Of a stretch of 64,000 nucleotides of DNA, positions 9,302-19,999 are shown piece by piece. Every line of letters starts with the position of its first letter. The stretch's first letter is position 1. Where the stretch lies: positions 137,001 to 201,000 of the forward strand of contig OZ024759.1 in assembly GCA_964016885.1 (NCBI GenBank), read 5' to 3'. The notes beneath the pieces were generated by a model, which was not told the DNA's origin, did not search any database, and worked only from the letters and a program-made list of their open reading frames with translations. Source of the stretch: Eledone cirrhosa. Taxonomy: Eukaryota > Mollusca > Cephalopoda > Octopoda > Eledonidae. Made by a program: the position numbers and the translations under genes.

Positions 9302-9613
9302 TATGTGAGATAAAGCCTTTACTGTGAAAATACAGTAGTATATAGAGGAATGTAAATTTTATGTCAGGTAAAGCCTTTACTGTGAAAATACAATAGTAAA
9401 TATAGAGTAATGTAAATGTTATGTGAGGTAAAGACTTTACTGTGAAAATACAATAGTATATATAGAGTAATGTAAATGTTATGTGAGATATTATGTGAGG
9501 TAAAGACTTTACTCTGAAAATACAATAGTATATATAGAGTAATGTAAATGTTATGTGAGATATTATGTGAGGTAAAGCCTTTACTGTGAAAATACAATAG
9601 TAAATATAGAGTG
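9301..9613. repeat. 60/72-bp minisatellite, left part
   Basis: Tandem units contain GTGAGGTAAAGCCTTTACTG, TGAAAATACAATAGTA and TATATAGAGTAATGTAAATG. Each comes with or without a 12-bp extra AGATATTATGTG, giving 60- or 72-bp periods. About five units are present. The array stops at TAGAGTG (9613), where a retrotransposon is inserted, and resumes at 15225. Confidence 0.93.
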
Positions 9614-9849
9614 ATTTCTTTATTTGCCACTAGGGCACAAAAGGTAGGGACAGATACAAGGGGGGAAGTTTACATATAATTAACGAGTACAAAAATATAA
9701 CAATGAAATAACAACAACAAACGAAGTCCTCAATAGGGAGGGGGCATTAACATGGGTCGCACACACCCCGGAAAAAATGTGCAACCCTTCTCCTCAGGAG
9801 CACAAAGAGTAGGTGCTTCCCTCGTCTCCTCTTTTTCCTCTTCTTTCAC
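9614..9849 (-). other. 3' untranslated region of the LINE
   Basis: This region lies between the ORF2 stop and the insertion border. Read on the minus strand, it includes runs of GTTGTTGTTATT-like sequence and ends GTGGCAAATAAAGAAAT. The AATAAA motif (9619-9624) is only a few bases from the end, and there is no long poly-A tail. The end is therefore short-tailed or trimmed. Confidence 0.7.
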
Positions 9850-12800
9850 CTACAGGCTGATATAGAGAGAAGACCCATTCACTCTGGCCATTCTCCCTAC
9901 TTTCACCCACCTTTCATAAAACTTGCTGGGGTAGAGCACCTCTCTCTCCATTCTGATCCTTCTTTTAAAATGGTATTTGAAAAAGGGGACCAGTTGTTGG
10001 CTGGAGAGAAAGGTGTCTGACCTCAGCCCTTTCAGCCTCGTCCACCATACAACTTCTTTAGCCATGGCTATCACACAGAGAAAAACCGCCTCTCCTTCAT
10101 TTTTGAAAGGGGGAGGCGGTTTGATCGTGACAATGGACTCGGTGGTCAACCGGATTGGTCCCACCCTCGACAGTAGTCGTTCCACATAGCCCCACAGGTC
10201 AGCAATGCCTGGGCAGTGTACGAATGCGTGCGCAACGGTTTCGTCGTCATGCACGCATCTCGGACAGATCTTATTCAAAGGATCCCTACCCAGGCTCCCA
10301 TGCCTGTGGAGCTTGTCTCGAACGGGTAGAGCCCCTCGGTAGCACTGCCAAGCCAGGGACTTTTGGAAGTTGTCCATCGGTCCAGGGCCAAACGTCCTAC
10401 CGAACGGACTGGCCAGTTCATCTTCCTCCATGCCTAGAGCTTCTCCGAGAGTATCGTCGCACCTGCTGCGTACCAACCCTCTATAGAATGTCGAGGTGGA
10501 GTCTCCACTGATTGCTGGGTCCGCTTTCCAGAGGGCCGTGAGCGCCTGGGCACATTCAATGTGCCAGTCGCCCACTTTTCTCGGTCTTTGCTTGACCCAG
10601 GATTGCAGCTCGGTGAGCGAGACGAGTCTGGGAAAGGCTCGCCTCACAAACGGGGCCCACACCGGTTGACCGGTGAGGAATACCTGGAGGTGCCGTAGCC
10701 TTAATGGGTGTTTACGCATCTGTAGCCACGGCATCCCCAGCCCTCCTTTCGAAGGGTGTTGACAGCAGATGGATCTCCTCACCAAACGGGTCCGCTTGTT
10801 TCAAAGAAATTGGAACAGCGCGCACTCCATTTTGGCGAGTCTTTTCACTGGGCAAGGCACGACGGTCAAGCGGTAGTAGATGATGGATGCTATATAAGTA
10901 TTCACCACCTCCGCTCGACCTTTCAGGGATAGTTTGCACTGGGCCCACTTCTGGGTGAGTGCAAACACCCTGGCCGTTACCTCGTTCCAGTTTTTCTCCA
11001 CCTGGAGGTCTGGTCCGAACCAGACCCCAAGCAGCTTCACCGGGCCCTCCGTCCAGCGTCCGACGACGTCATTGGAGGGCATCGGTTTGCCTCTCCATGT
11101 TCCGAGTTGCAAACCGACGGACTTGTCCCAGTTCAGCTTGGCTCCTGTAAACCTTTCATATTCCTCCAGTAAGGTGCCGATCTCACCGATTTGCGAGGTT
11201 TTCGACACCATTACTGTCACGTCATCGGCGTAGGCCGATGCCGCTTTCTGCAATCCCGGTTCCAAAGGGATGCCCTGCAACCGCTCCAACTTCCGCAGTA
11301 GTGGCTCAAGAGCCAGCACATACAGAAGGGAGGAGAGAGGGCATCCCTGTCGGATGGATCGCATGATTTGTAACGGCTCCGAGAGGTGGCCGTTCACCTT
11401 GACCCTTGAGCAGACGTTGCTGCTGTGCATCGCAGCAATCCAACCCCTGAAAACGGGTCCGAAGCCTGCCGCCGCGAGCACCGCATCCAGGTAACGATGG
11501 TCAACCCTATCGAAAGCTTTAGATTGATCCAAGTTGATCAGGGCCCCACCAAAGCCGGGTTCATTCCCTACCCTCTCTATGATGTATCGCATAAGGTGGA
11601 GATTGTCGTGAATGGACCTGGACGGGATTGCGCATGTCTGCGCTTCTCCCACCAGGTTTCCGACGACAAGCGCCAACCTCTTCGCTAACACCTTGGCCAA
11701 AACCTTTAACTCTGTATTTAGCAGAGTTATGGGCCTGAAGTTACTTATGTCATCCCCCTTGTTCTCATCCTTCCTCACCAGCGTAACTACGCCCTTGGTC
11801 ACAGAACTGGGAATTCTCCCGTTCTGCTGCCAGTTGCAGTAGATCGCTTCGAGGATATCAGAGAACAAGTCCGGCATCGCTACATATAGCTCGTATGGTA
11901 GACCATCGAGACCCGGGGATTTGCGTTTGCCGCATTGGCTCAGCACCGCCCCTATCTCAGCAGCTGAAATCGTCCTTTCGCAGGACTTCGCCTCCGCGTC
12001 CGAGAGGCGCGGCAGACCGTCGAGGTATGGATTGAAATCCATAGTCTCACCCGGCGCGCCGCCCCTCTCGAACAGTCGTGCAAAGTGCCGCTGAAAGGCC
12101 GCACACATCTGCCCAGGTTCAAGGATCACACGCCCATCCTGGTCCTTCAAAGACCGAATTGTGGACTTGTTCCCACTTTTTGCCTCTGTCACTCGGGCCC
12201 AGCTAACAGCTTTGGCTCCCTCATTACCCAGAGTACGTATTTTACTCCTGACAACGCAGCCTTCATGCTTCACCTCAAAGAACTGGTCTAAGGCCATTCT
12301 TGATGCCAGCACGCCGGCTACATTGCCACTCCTAATCGCCTCTTCTACTCTATCTACTAATTCCCTTTCCGTCTTGTTCCTATCCCTTGCTAATTCCTGA
12401 CTAAAACCTATCGTTTCTATTCTAATTGCTCTCTTAAGAGAGCTCCACCACCTGTTGTTGACAATTGCCCCTGTCAAACTCTGCTTAACTAACGTACTAA
12501 TCCGTTTACTGTAAGCTTTGCTTGTCGGTAAGGACAAGTTCAGCTTCCAGTAACCGGGTCCCTGTCTATGGGTTCTATCAAGGTTGGCTATGCAGGTCAC
12601 TAACTTGTGATCCGAATAGTCAACCATGAACATTTTTGGACAGCTAAATGTGTCCCTATCCTTCTCTCTAACTAGGACCCTATCTAGGTACGACCTAGAT
12701 GTTCCGCTGCGATTGGTCCACGTCCATAGTGGTACAGTCGGAAAATCTAGTCGATATCTATCGGCCAGGTCAAATCGGCCGATTAACCTTTTGAGGCTTT

Positions 12801-13260
12801 TACACCCCCCTCTATTGGCACATGCCCCTACATAGTCCCAACGTGCATCCAGGATACCATTCCAGTCCCCCACTAAAAGCAAGGAGCGGGACGTTCCCAG
12901 AAAAGTTTCCAGACGTTGAAAGTATTCCGGCCGCGCTGCCCAATTAGTACACATCAATTAGTCTAAGGGCTCCACTTTCACTACTGCCGACGTCTAAAAC
13001 CACCAGTCGACCCTCCGGGTCCAGGTGCACCTTCTGTATGGCGAGGCCCAGGTGTTTTCGCAGCAGAACGACAACTCCACCCCACCCCCCGGTTGACAGA
13101 GAGATGCGAAGATCTCAAAGTCGTCGAAGTGGGGCGCCAGTTGGTGCTCGCTGCTGATCCTGGACTCGCAAATAGCCATTACATCCATTCTATGCGACCT
13201 GAGATCGTTTAAAAGTTTGCCTTGTTTCCAAGACAGTCCCAGGCCACGTACGTTCAGACA
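9850..13260 (-). pseudogene. LINE ORF2: endonuclease, reverse transcriptase, zinc motif (broken)
   Basis: The enzyme nicks target DNA and copies the element RNA into the genome. In order, it has an APE-type endonuclease with ICESR near 13160, GDWNGILD near 12870 and SDHKLV near 12600. The reverse transcriptase follows, with FRPITLLNTELKVLAK, LDQSKAFDRVDH, IRQGCPLSSLLYVLALEPLL and the catalytic AYADD near 11230. The C-terminal part carries a CPRC...HAFVHC zinc motif. The motif style fits the L1/Tx1 group. Lesions: a frameshift in a G run near 13085, another near 12950 (VY/TNWAARP junction), and an in-frame TGA at 10801-10803 where Trp is expected in FLWNKR. Between 12957 and 10804 the frame is open for 718 codons, so the damage is fairly recent. 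Frame after the TGA is intact to 9850. Confidence 0.9.
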
Positions 13261-13273
13261 CCCAACTCTTATA

Positions 13274-15015
13274 TCAGCGATGTTGGTTAAAAGAGGAAGG
13301 ACCTACCTGTTCGGCTCCTGAGGAGCAGGTTGCACAATATCCATGGGCGTATTGGAGGGGTTGTTTGGTGGGGTGTTGTTCTGTGGTGGAGTGGGGGTGT
13401 TTGGTGAGGAAACGTTTTAAGAGGACGCGGTTATAGGGTCGAGTACATGTTTTTCCCACGTCCTCAGGAAAGTTCTCTCTTAGTTTTGCATAGGTGTCCA
13501 TTGGGAGTCTTATCATTTTTAAATGCGGTTTGTTGGCCGCGCTTGCAAAGAATTGCCCTTCAGTTTCCACCGAAGGGTCTTTGTGTATTGTTTTTACTAG
13601 TTCTTTGTTATTTGTGTTAATGTATGTATACTGTTTTATTTGTGTTGTGTTTGTTTGTTGTTCTTGTGTGTGCTTACGTTTTGTTGTATGTGTTATGTTT
13701 TGGGGTGGGACGGATTTTGTTTGTTCTGTTTGTTTTGTTTTTGTTGGTGGTTGTGTGTTTGTTTCATTTATGTTCGAGTGGTGCTTTCTTTTTTTCCTTT
13801 TTACAGGTTGGAAGGGTCCCCCCTCTTCGTCACTAGGTGTCGTTTCAGCTGGGTCCTCATCCGTGCTGTCGGGTAGTGGTGTATTTTGGGGTTTTGTTGT
13901 GTTTGTGTGTGTTTTTGGAGTTGTTTTGGGTGGGGCCGTGTTATTTTTCCGTGTTGTTTTTGTTGTTGTTGTGGTGGTGGTGGTGGTGGTGGTGGTGGCA
14001 GTGGTGGTGTGTGGGGTGTAGGCAAAAGAGCCTTTTTTTTTGTCAATTGAGGACAGGCAGCCCTTAGATGACCCCTGCTTGAACAGTAGTAACATATGGG
14101 CCTCCTACCCTCGGCTGAAATGTATATAAATGTTTCTCCATCGAGGGACACCCTCTGTGGTATTCTAGCTATTCGTTCTGGTCTCATTTGGACCAGAACC
14201 TCCACGCTCAAACCGCCGAAACCGTCTGTTGTGACTTCTCCTACTGAGAGGATTCCGTCCTCGTCTTCTAAAAATCCTGTTAGTACCCAGGAAATTCATG
14301 CATTTGGCCGGATTCCGGAGACCCTTATTTTCTGCGTTCTTTTCCCTAAATATGTGGGGAAAAATGTGTGTAGCTTGGAAACAATTGGCGCCACAGAGTA
14401 TTTCCTGGCCGTCAATTGATCCTTCATTAGCACCGTTATATTCCCATAGAGTGGCCCTTTTTGTATGAACGATATATCACTCCACACATTTTTTAGGACC
14501 AGCTCAATCTCTTTTTGGGATAATTGAGCTGGTTTCCTTGTTATGTTGGAAATTGTTCTGAAAGATATCGTTCTTAGTGTCGTGTCTCTTTTGATTTCTT
14601 GTGGGGAGGTGATTGTGAAGTCTCCTTCTTCTTTGAAAGTTACATACTGTTTTGCTTCCTTCATCTTTTCTCTCAGAGTTGTAATGTCCAGTTGCTTGCA
14701 GGTCTATGTTTTCCGGACTGCCTGTGCAAAGGAGGCACCAGTAGTGGGTTCGCTTTGTTTGGTGTTATCGTTATTTTTTCCTTGGTTGGTGTTGTGACTA
14801 TTGCTGTTATTGTCATTGTTGTTTTTGTCTGCGTTTATGTGACTTTCTGGGTTTTCACCCACTTTTACAAATTTTTCTTTTAATTCCGTGTTCCATGTTT
14901 CTTTTGCAGAAGTGAGGAGGGAAGACTTAGAGCCTTGTGCTTCTAGCTTCTCTGTATCACCTTTCTTAGGGGGCGTGGCTTTCTTGTTAGGATGAGATAT
15001 GAAAATTCCGTCCAT
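13274..15015 (-). pseudogene. LINE ORF1: nucleic-acid-binding protein with zinc knuckle (broken)
   Basis: The start MDGIFISHPNKKATPPKKG is the first ATG of the element's long frame. The N-terminal third is Asn/Lys-rich. A middle folded part (GPLYGNITVLMKDQLTARKY, PTYLGKRTQKIRVSGIRPNA) is followed by QMRPERIARIPQRVSLDG and a CCHC knuckle, CYYCSSRGHLRAAC (about 14095-14054). The C-terminal part is rich in Thr, Pro and Lys and has an acidic-basic patch near 13800. Three lesions are visible: an in-frame TAG at 14704-14706, a TGA directly after GIRPNA (about 14293-14295), and a frame change at the A-run encoding KKK (14032-14041 on the opposite strand). The protein would bind element RNA in a ribonucleoprotein. 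The C-terminal tail in the second frame runs to 13274. Confidence 0.82.
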
Positions 15016-15212
15016 TTCTATTAGTTTGCCGTATAAATTTTTAACTGGAAAATTAGCCCCAAAAAGGGGCGAAAATAAATAAACTCAAAGTTTGACGACC
15101 AAGGCAAGGGGTTAACGTATATTACAGTATAAAAAAATTAATTAAAACTCACTTTTGAGTAAGTAAATCCGACTCGGTAGCTGAGCTTGTTCACACACGT
15201 CAACACACGTCT
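15016..15212 (-). other. 5' leader of the LINE
   Basis: About 200 bp upstream of ORF1 on the minus strand. It includes an inverted-repeat pair, GCCCC/GGGGC, around AAAAAG near 15055-15070. It probably holds the internal promoter, as in related elements, but no motif proves this. Confidence 0.45.
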
Positions 15213-15224
15213 CTCGTATACGAG
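15213..15224. other. 12-bp perfect palindrome at the LINE 5' junction
   Basis: CTCGTATACGAG is its own reverse complement. It sits exactly between the LINE leader and the resumed minisatellite. It may be the true 5' end of the element or a junction made at insertion. Confidence 0.6.
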
Positions 15225-16189
15225 ATGTTATGTGAGATATTATGTGAGGTAAAGCCTTTACTGTGAAAATACAATAGTATATATAGAGTAATGTAAATGT
15301 TATGTGAGATATTATGTGAGGTAAAGCCTTTACTGTGAAAATATAATAGTATATATAGAGTAATGTAAATGTTATGTGAGGTAAAGCCTTTACTGTGAAA
15401 ATACAATAGTATATATAGAGGAATGTAAATGTTATGTGAGGTAAAGCCTTTACTGTGAAAATACAATAGTATATATAGAGGAATGTAAATGTTATGTGAG
15501 GTAAAGCCTTTACTGTGAAAATACAATAGTATATATAGAGGAATGTAAATGTTATGCGAGATATTATGTGAGGTAAAGCCTTTACTGTGAAAATACAATA
15601 GTAAATATAGAGTAATGTAAATGTTATGAGAGATATTATGTGAGGTAAAGCCTTTACTGTGAAAATACAATAGTAAATATAGAGTAATGTAAATGTTATG
15701 TGAGATATTATGTGAGGTAAAGCCTTTACTGTGAAAATACAATAGTATATATAGAGTAATGTAAATGTTATGTGAGATATTATGTGAGGTAAAGCCTTTA
15801 CTGTGAAAATACAATAGTATATATAGAGTAATGTAAATGTTATGTGAGATATTATGTGAGGTGAAGCCTTTACTGTGAAAATACAATAGTATATATAGAG
15901 TAATGTAAATGTTATGTGAGATATTATGTGAGGTAAACCTTTACTGTGAAAATACAATAGTATATATAGCGCAATGTAAATGTTATGTGATGAATGTATG
16001 TGAAGTAAAGCCTTTACTGTGAAAATACAATACTATATATAGAGTAATGTAAATGTTATGTGAGATATTATGTGAGGTAAAGCCTTTACTGTGAAAATAC
16101 AATACTATATATAGAGTAATGTAAATGATATTATGTGAGGTAAACCTTTACTGTGAAAATACAATAGTAAATATAGAGTAATGTAAATG
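15225..16189. repeat. 60/72-bp minisatellite, right part
   Basis: The same unit as 9301-9613, in about 14-15 copies. Three consecutive 60-bp units (about 15360-15550) alternate with 72-bp units that have the AGATATTATGTG insert. Variants include AAACC for AAAGCC and CAATACTA for CAATAGTA. The long minus-strand open frames rich in Ile/Tyr/Phe/His arise from the repeat length being a multiple of three. They are not genes. Confidence 0.95.
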
Positions 16190-16948
16190 GTAAAGAGTTA
16201 ACAAGCCTCTTATATTTACCTGACACAAACCCAAACTGCATTTCATCTAGATCAATTTGGTCTCTAATCAGTTGAGTAATAACTTTTTCTGTGACTTTCA
16301 TGATTTGGTCAACTAATTTAATACCCCTATAGTTTCCTCTATCCAGGGTGTCTCTTTGCCCTTGTAACAATTGATGATGATGCTGCTACACCAGTCATTT
16401 GGTATGACCCCATTCTGTATTACTTGGTTTACTATCTGGGTGACCATAGTATGTCCCACAATTCCAGATGCCTTCCACATTTCAGCAACTATCTCCAAAG
16501 GCCCAGCCGCCTTGCCTGTCTTCATATCTTTGATTGCTTTACTTATTATACTACCTTTAACTTGCACCGCTGGTCCTTCTATTGGATCGATTTGGGGCAG
16601 ACTATCTTTTTCCCATTTATTCTCCTCATTCAGTAGCCTCTCGTAGTGACACTTCCAAGCTACCTTCTTATCACTATCAATGAGGGCAAGTACACCATCA
16701 TCATTACAGACACACGACTTCCCGACAATATCACAATTCTCCTTGACACATTGCCTCGCAATCATGAATATTTCACGTCTTTGGTCCTCCTGATGTAGAA
16801 CATGCTTGAACATACAATCCTCTGCTTCCCTCTTTGCAAGGTATACTTGTTGTCTAGCTTCTCTCCTAGCTACCCGATAGTGTTGTCTATTTCCTCCACC
16901 CATCAATACTTTCCAAGCCTGCTTTTTGGCCTTGATTGTCTCCTCCAC
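16190..16948 (-). pseudogene. RTE-like linker and N-terminal reverse transcriptase fragment
   Basis: The open frame 16948-16313 encodes a basic linker (KREAEDCMFKHVLHQEDQRR), then the KAAGPLEIVAEMWKASG and NGVIPNDWCSS motifs that precede RTE reverse transcriptase. A frameshift near 16340 moves the reading to the frame with GNYRGIKLVDQIMKV and ending QFGFVSGK. After that the sequence turns into the minisatellite, so the palm domain with the catalytic aspartates is absent. It cannot make active enzyme. Confidence 0.78.
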
Positions 16949-17277
16949 CTTACTGTTCCACTATCATGTCACTCTCCTCCTGCCTAATGGTCTGCTCCAG
17001 CCACAGATTTCATCAGTCGCCTTCAACAGGATTTCCTACTGTTCCTCTATATTGTACATCTCTAATTGCTCTTCCTTACTATCAAAAGCATCAAATAATA
17101 TGCCTTGCAGGGTTCTTCAACTTCCATAATCTTCTCCTTAAGATATTCCTCTGCTGGCAATTACATCTGGCCCTGACTATGAGGTCACTAACTATTAAGT
17201 TATGTTGGGAGGCGCATTCTTTGTGAGAAGGGGGTGGGGGGGACTTAGTGTTCAAAATAGATACTTTGTCTCATTTC

Positions 17278-17893
17278 CTAGTAAGGATAAAGTCTATCTG
17301 GCTGGTGTGCTCCCCCTGATCTATACGTGATCAAACGTTTTTTGAAGTTTGTGTTACAGATAGTCAGGTCATTTGCATCACAGAATTCCAGGATCATGAA
17401 GCCTTCCTCATTTCTAGTATCAAACCTATAGCCTCCATGAACACCATCATAGCCATCACAATGTTGTCCAACATGACCATTAAGGTCGCCAGCAATAATT
17501 ATAGAGTCACTGTTGGGTATCTGGGAGGTAGTGAGTATTAGAAACACATAGAACCTGTCTTTAATAACATCTGGTAATCTGGATTGGGGTACATAAGCAG
17601 ATATAATTGATACAGTTGTCCTATTTAGAACTTATCTTATTTTAATGATCCTGTCATCCACTCTATCTATGGCAATTACCTTGTCTGCCCATTTTTCTGC
17701 TAATATAATTCAAACACCACCCAGCCCGCTGTCACAAACCATTCTGAAAAGCTTATAGCATCGTTCCTTGCCCATATTGGATCTAGTAGACCCACCCCTC
17801 CATCTGGTCTCTTGAACACATCAGACATCGGCTTCCTTACGTTCAAGCAAATCTACAACCTCGTTGGAGCGACCTTTCAATGTGCCTACATGT
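17278..17893 (-). pseudogene. RTE-like endonuclease domain (broken)
   Basis: One frame runs the whole way with interruptions. It starts HVGTLKGRSNEVVDLLERK, then CVQETRW after an in-frame TGA (17821-17823). A second TGA lies at 17710-17712 and a TAA at 17632-17634. The best part (17547-17278) has AGDLNGHVGQ and GGYRFDTRNEEGFMILEF, typical of APE-like endonucleases of RTE elements. An extra G in a G run near 17318 shifts the frame just before the expected QIDFIL segment. The enzyme would cut target DNA to start insertion. Here it is dead. Confidence 0.82.
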
Positions 17894-18231
17894 ATAAATA
17901 CACCCCCGCCCCATCCACACCGCCCCTTTCAATGTAAAGTTATGTTGGTGCCACAACATCCAGGCCGAAACAAATGAGGTCGTGTAGGTCTCACGTCAAA
18001 AAACACACAGTCCACGCTGTAATGTGGCCGTGTAGGCAACACGGTAAAAACCTCCCAGCCCCACACTGTAAATGTGGTTGGTGTTAGGAAGGGCATCCAG
18101 CTGTAGAAAACCTGCCAGATAGTCCTATGTGAGCAACACAACCACTCTTGCCTCAAGTGGGAAAACCCTCCGTCCAAACCCATGCAAGCGTGGAACACGG
18201 ATGTTAAACGATGATGATGATGATGATGATG
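17892..18231 (+). mobile_element. Dispersed repeat with GATGAT tail, copy 2
   Basis: About 340 bp matching 8956-9301 in the same direction, with fewer changes in some blocks (AGGAAGGGCATCCAGCTGTA). It ends in (GATGAT)n at 18210-18231. On the other strand it lies directly upstream of the RTE endonuclease frame, so it may be the RTE 5' region. Read on the plus strand it looks like a SINE with a microsatellite tail. The sequence alone does not decide. Confidence 0.7.
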
Positions 18232-18257
18232 TGAATGTATAGATATACAAAACAAAT

Positions 18258-18960
18258 TCTATATTAGTAACATGACAAGGTCTATATTAGTAACATGACA
18301 AGGTCTATATTAGTAGTATGACAAAGTCTATATTAGTAACATGACAAAGTCTATATTAGTAACATGACAAAGTCTATATTAGTAACATGACAGTCTATAT
18401 TAGTAACATGAGACAGTCTATATTAGTAACATGACAAAGTCTATATTAGTAACATGAGACAGTCTATATTAGTAACATGACAAAGTCTATATTAGTAACA
18501 TGAGACAGTCTATATTAGTAACATGACAAAGTCTATATTAGTAGCATGACAAAGTCTATATTAGTAACATGACACTGTCTATATTAGTAACATGACACAG
18601 TCTATATTAGTAACATGACAAGGTCTATATTAGTAACATGACAAGGTCTATATTAGTAGTATGACAAAGTCTATATTAGTAACATGACAAAGTCTATATT
18701 AGTAACATGACAAAGTCTATATTAGTAACATGACAGTCTATATTAGTAACATGAGACAGTCTATATTAGTAACATGACAAAGTCTATATTAGTAACATGA
18801 GACAGTCTATATTAGTAACATGACAAAGTCTATATTAGTAACATGAGACAGTCTATATTAGTAACATGACAAAGTCTATATTAGTAGCATGACAAAGTCT
18901 ATATTAGTAACATGACACTGTCTATATTAGTAACATGACACAGTCTATATTAGTAACATG
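18258..18960. repeat. 343-bp tandem duplication at the start of the satellite
   Basis: The sequence with the rare TAGTAGTATGAC variant at 18311 repeats at 18654, 343 bp later. The following order of linker variants is the same in both copies. Confidence 0.8.
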
Positions 18961-19999
18961 ACAAAGTCTATATTAGTAACATGACACAGTCTATATTAGT
19001 AACATGACAAAGTCTATATTAGTAACATGACAGTCTATATTAGTAACATGACAGTCTATATTAGTAGCATGACAAAGTCTATATTAGTAACATGACACAG
19101 TCTATATTAGTAACATGACACAGTCTATATTAGTAACATGACAAAGTCTATATTAGTAGCATGACAAAGTCTATATTAGTGACATGACAAAGTCTATATT
19201 AGTAACATGACAAAGTCTATATTAGTAGCATGACAAAGTCTATATTAGTAACATGACAAAGTCTATATTAGTAACATGACAAAGTCTATATTAGTAACAT
19301 GACAAAGTCTATATTAGTAACATGACGCAGTTTATATTAGTAACATGACAAAGTCTATATTAGTAACATGACACAGTCTATATTAGTAACATGACAAAGT
19401 CTATATTAGTAGCATGACAAAGTCTATATTAGTAACATGACAAAGTCTATATTAGTAACATGACACAGTCTATATTAGTAACATGACAAAGTCTATATTA
19501 GTAACATGACAGTCTATATTAGTAACATGACAGTCTATATTAGTAGCATGACAAAGTCTATATTAGTAACATGACAAAGTCTATATTAGTAACATGACAA
19601 AGTCTATATTAGTAACATGACGCAGTCTATATTAGTAACATGACAAAGTCTATATTAGTAACATGACACAGTCTATATTAGTAACATGACACAGTCTATA
19701 TTAGTAACATGACAAAGTCTATATTAGTAGCATGACAAAGTCTATATTAGTAACATGACAAAGTCTATATTAGTAACATGACAAAGTCTATATTAGTAAC
19801 ATGACACAGTCTATATTAGTAACATGACAAAGTCTATATTAGTAACATGACACAGTCTATATTAGTAACATGACACAGTCTATATTAGTAACATGACAAA
19901 GTCTATATTAGTAGCAGGACAAAGTCTATATTAGTAACATGACAAAGTCTATATTAGTAACATGACACAGTCTATATTAGTAACATGACAAAGTCTATA

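Larger units (their letters stand above)
9614..15224 (-). mobile_element. Nearly full-length inactive LINE of L1/Tx1 type inserted in the minisatellite
   Basis: About 5.6 kb on the minus strand. From 5' to 3' it has a short leader (15224-15016), ORF1 (15015 to about 13274), ORF2 (about 13260 to 9850), and a 3' region ending in AATAAAGAAAT (AATAAA signal at 9619-9624). It lies inside one minisatellite: left flank TAGAGTG, right flank ATGTTATGTGAG. About 6-7 bp of a repeat unit appear lost and no clear target duplication is seen. The 5' end carries the 12-bp palindrome CTCGTATACGAG (15213-15224). Assignment to L1/Tx1 rests on the ORF2 motif style and the two-ORF layout. Stop codons and frameshifts in both ORFs show it cannot move itself. 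Confidence 0.88.
16190..17893 (-). mobile_element. Decayed RTE-like retrotransposon, truncated in the reverse transcriptase
   Basis: Read on the minus strand, this runs from an endonuclease N-terminus at about 17893 through the linker to the first reverse transcriptase motifs, and stops at about 16190-16220. The catalytic YADD region and everything after it are missing, replaced by minisatellite. Several stops and frameshifts are present. The RGNYRGIKLVDQIMKV and DEMQFGFVSGK motifs are the style of RTE-clade elements. Confidence 0.8.

Noticed and set aside
9977..12835. Many plus-strand frames of 60-120 codons
   Set aside because: They are antisense to LINE ORF2, with no recognisable domains.
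13494..14021. Plus-strand Cys/Val-rich frames (175 codons and shorter)
   Set aside because: They lie antisense to LINE ORF1. The valine run mirrors a GGT-repeat that encodes threonine in ORF1.
15142..15957. 271- and 228-codon minus-strand frames rich in Ile/Tyr/Phe/His
   Set aside because: The 60/72-bp minisatellite is a multiple of three and happens to lack stops in two frames. The same applies to 9364-9630.
17929..18255. 108-codon minus-strand frame starting with a His run
   Set aside because: The His run is the CAT microsatellite tail, and the rest is a dispersed repeat shared with 8956-9301, which has no matching open frame.
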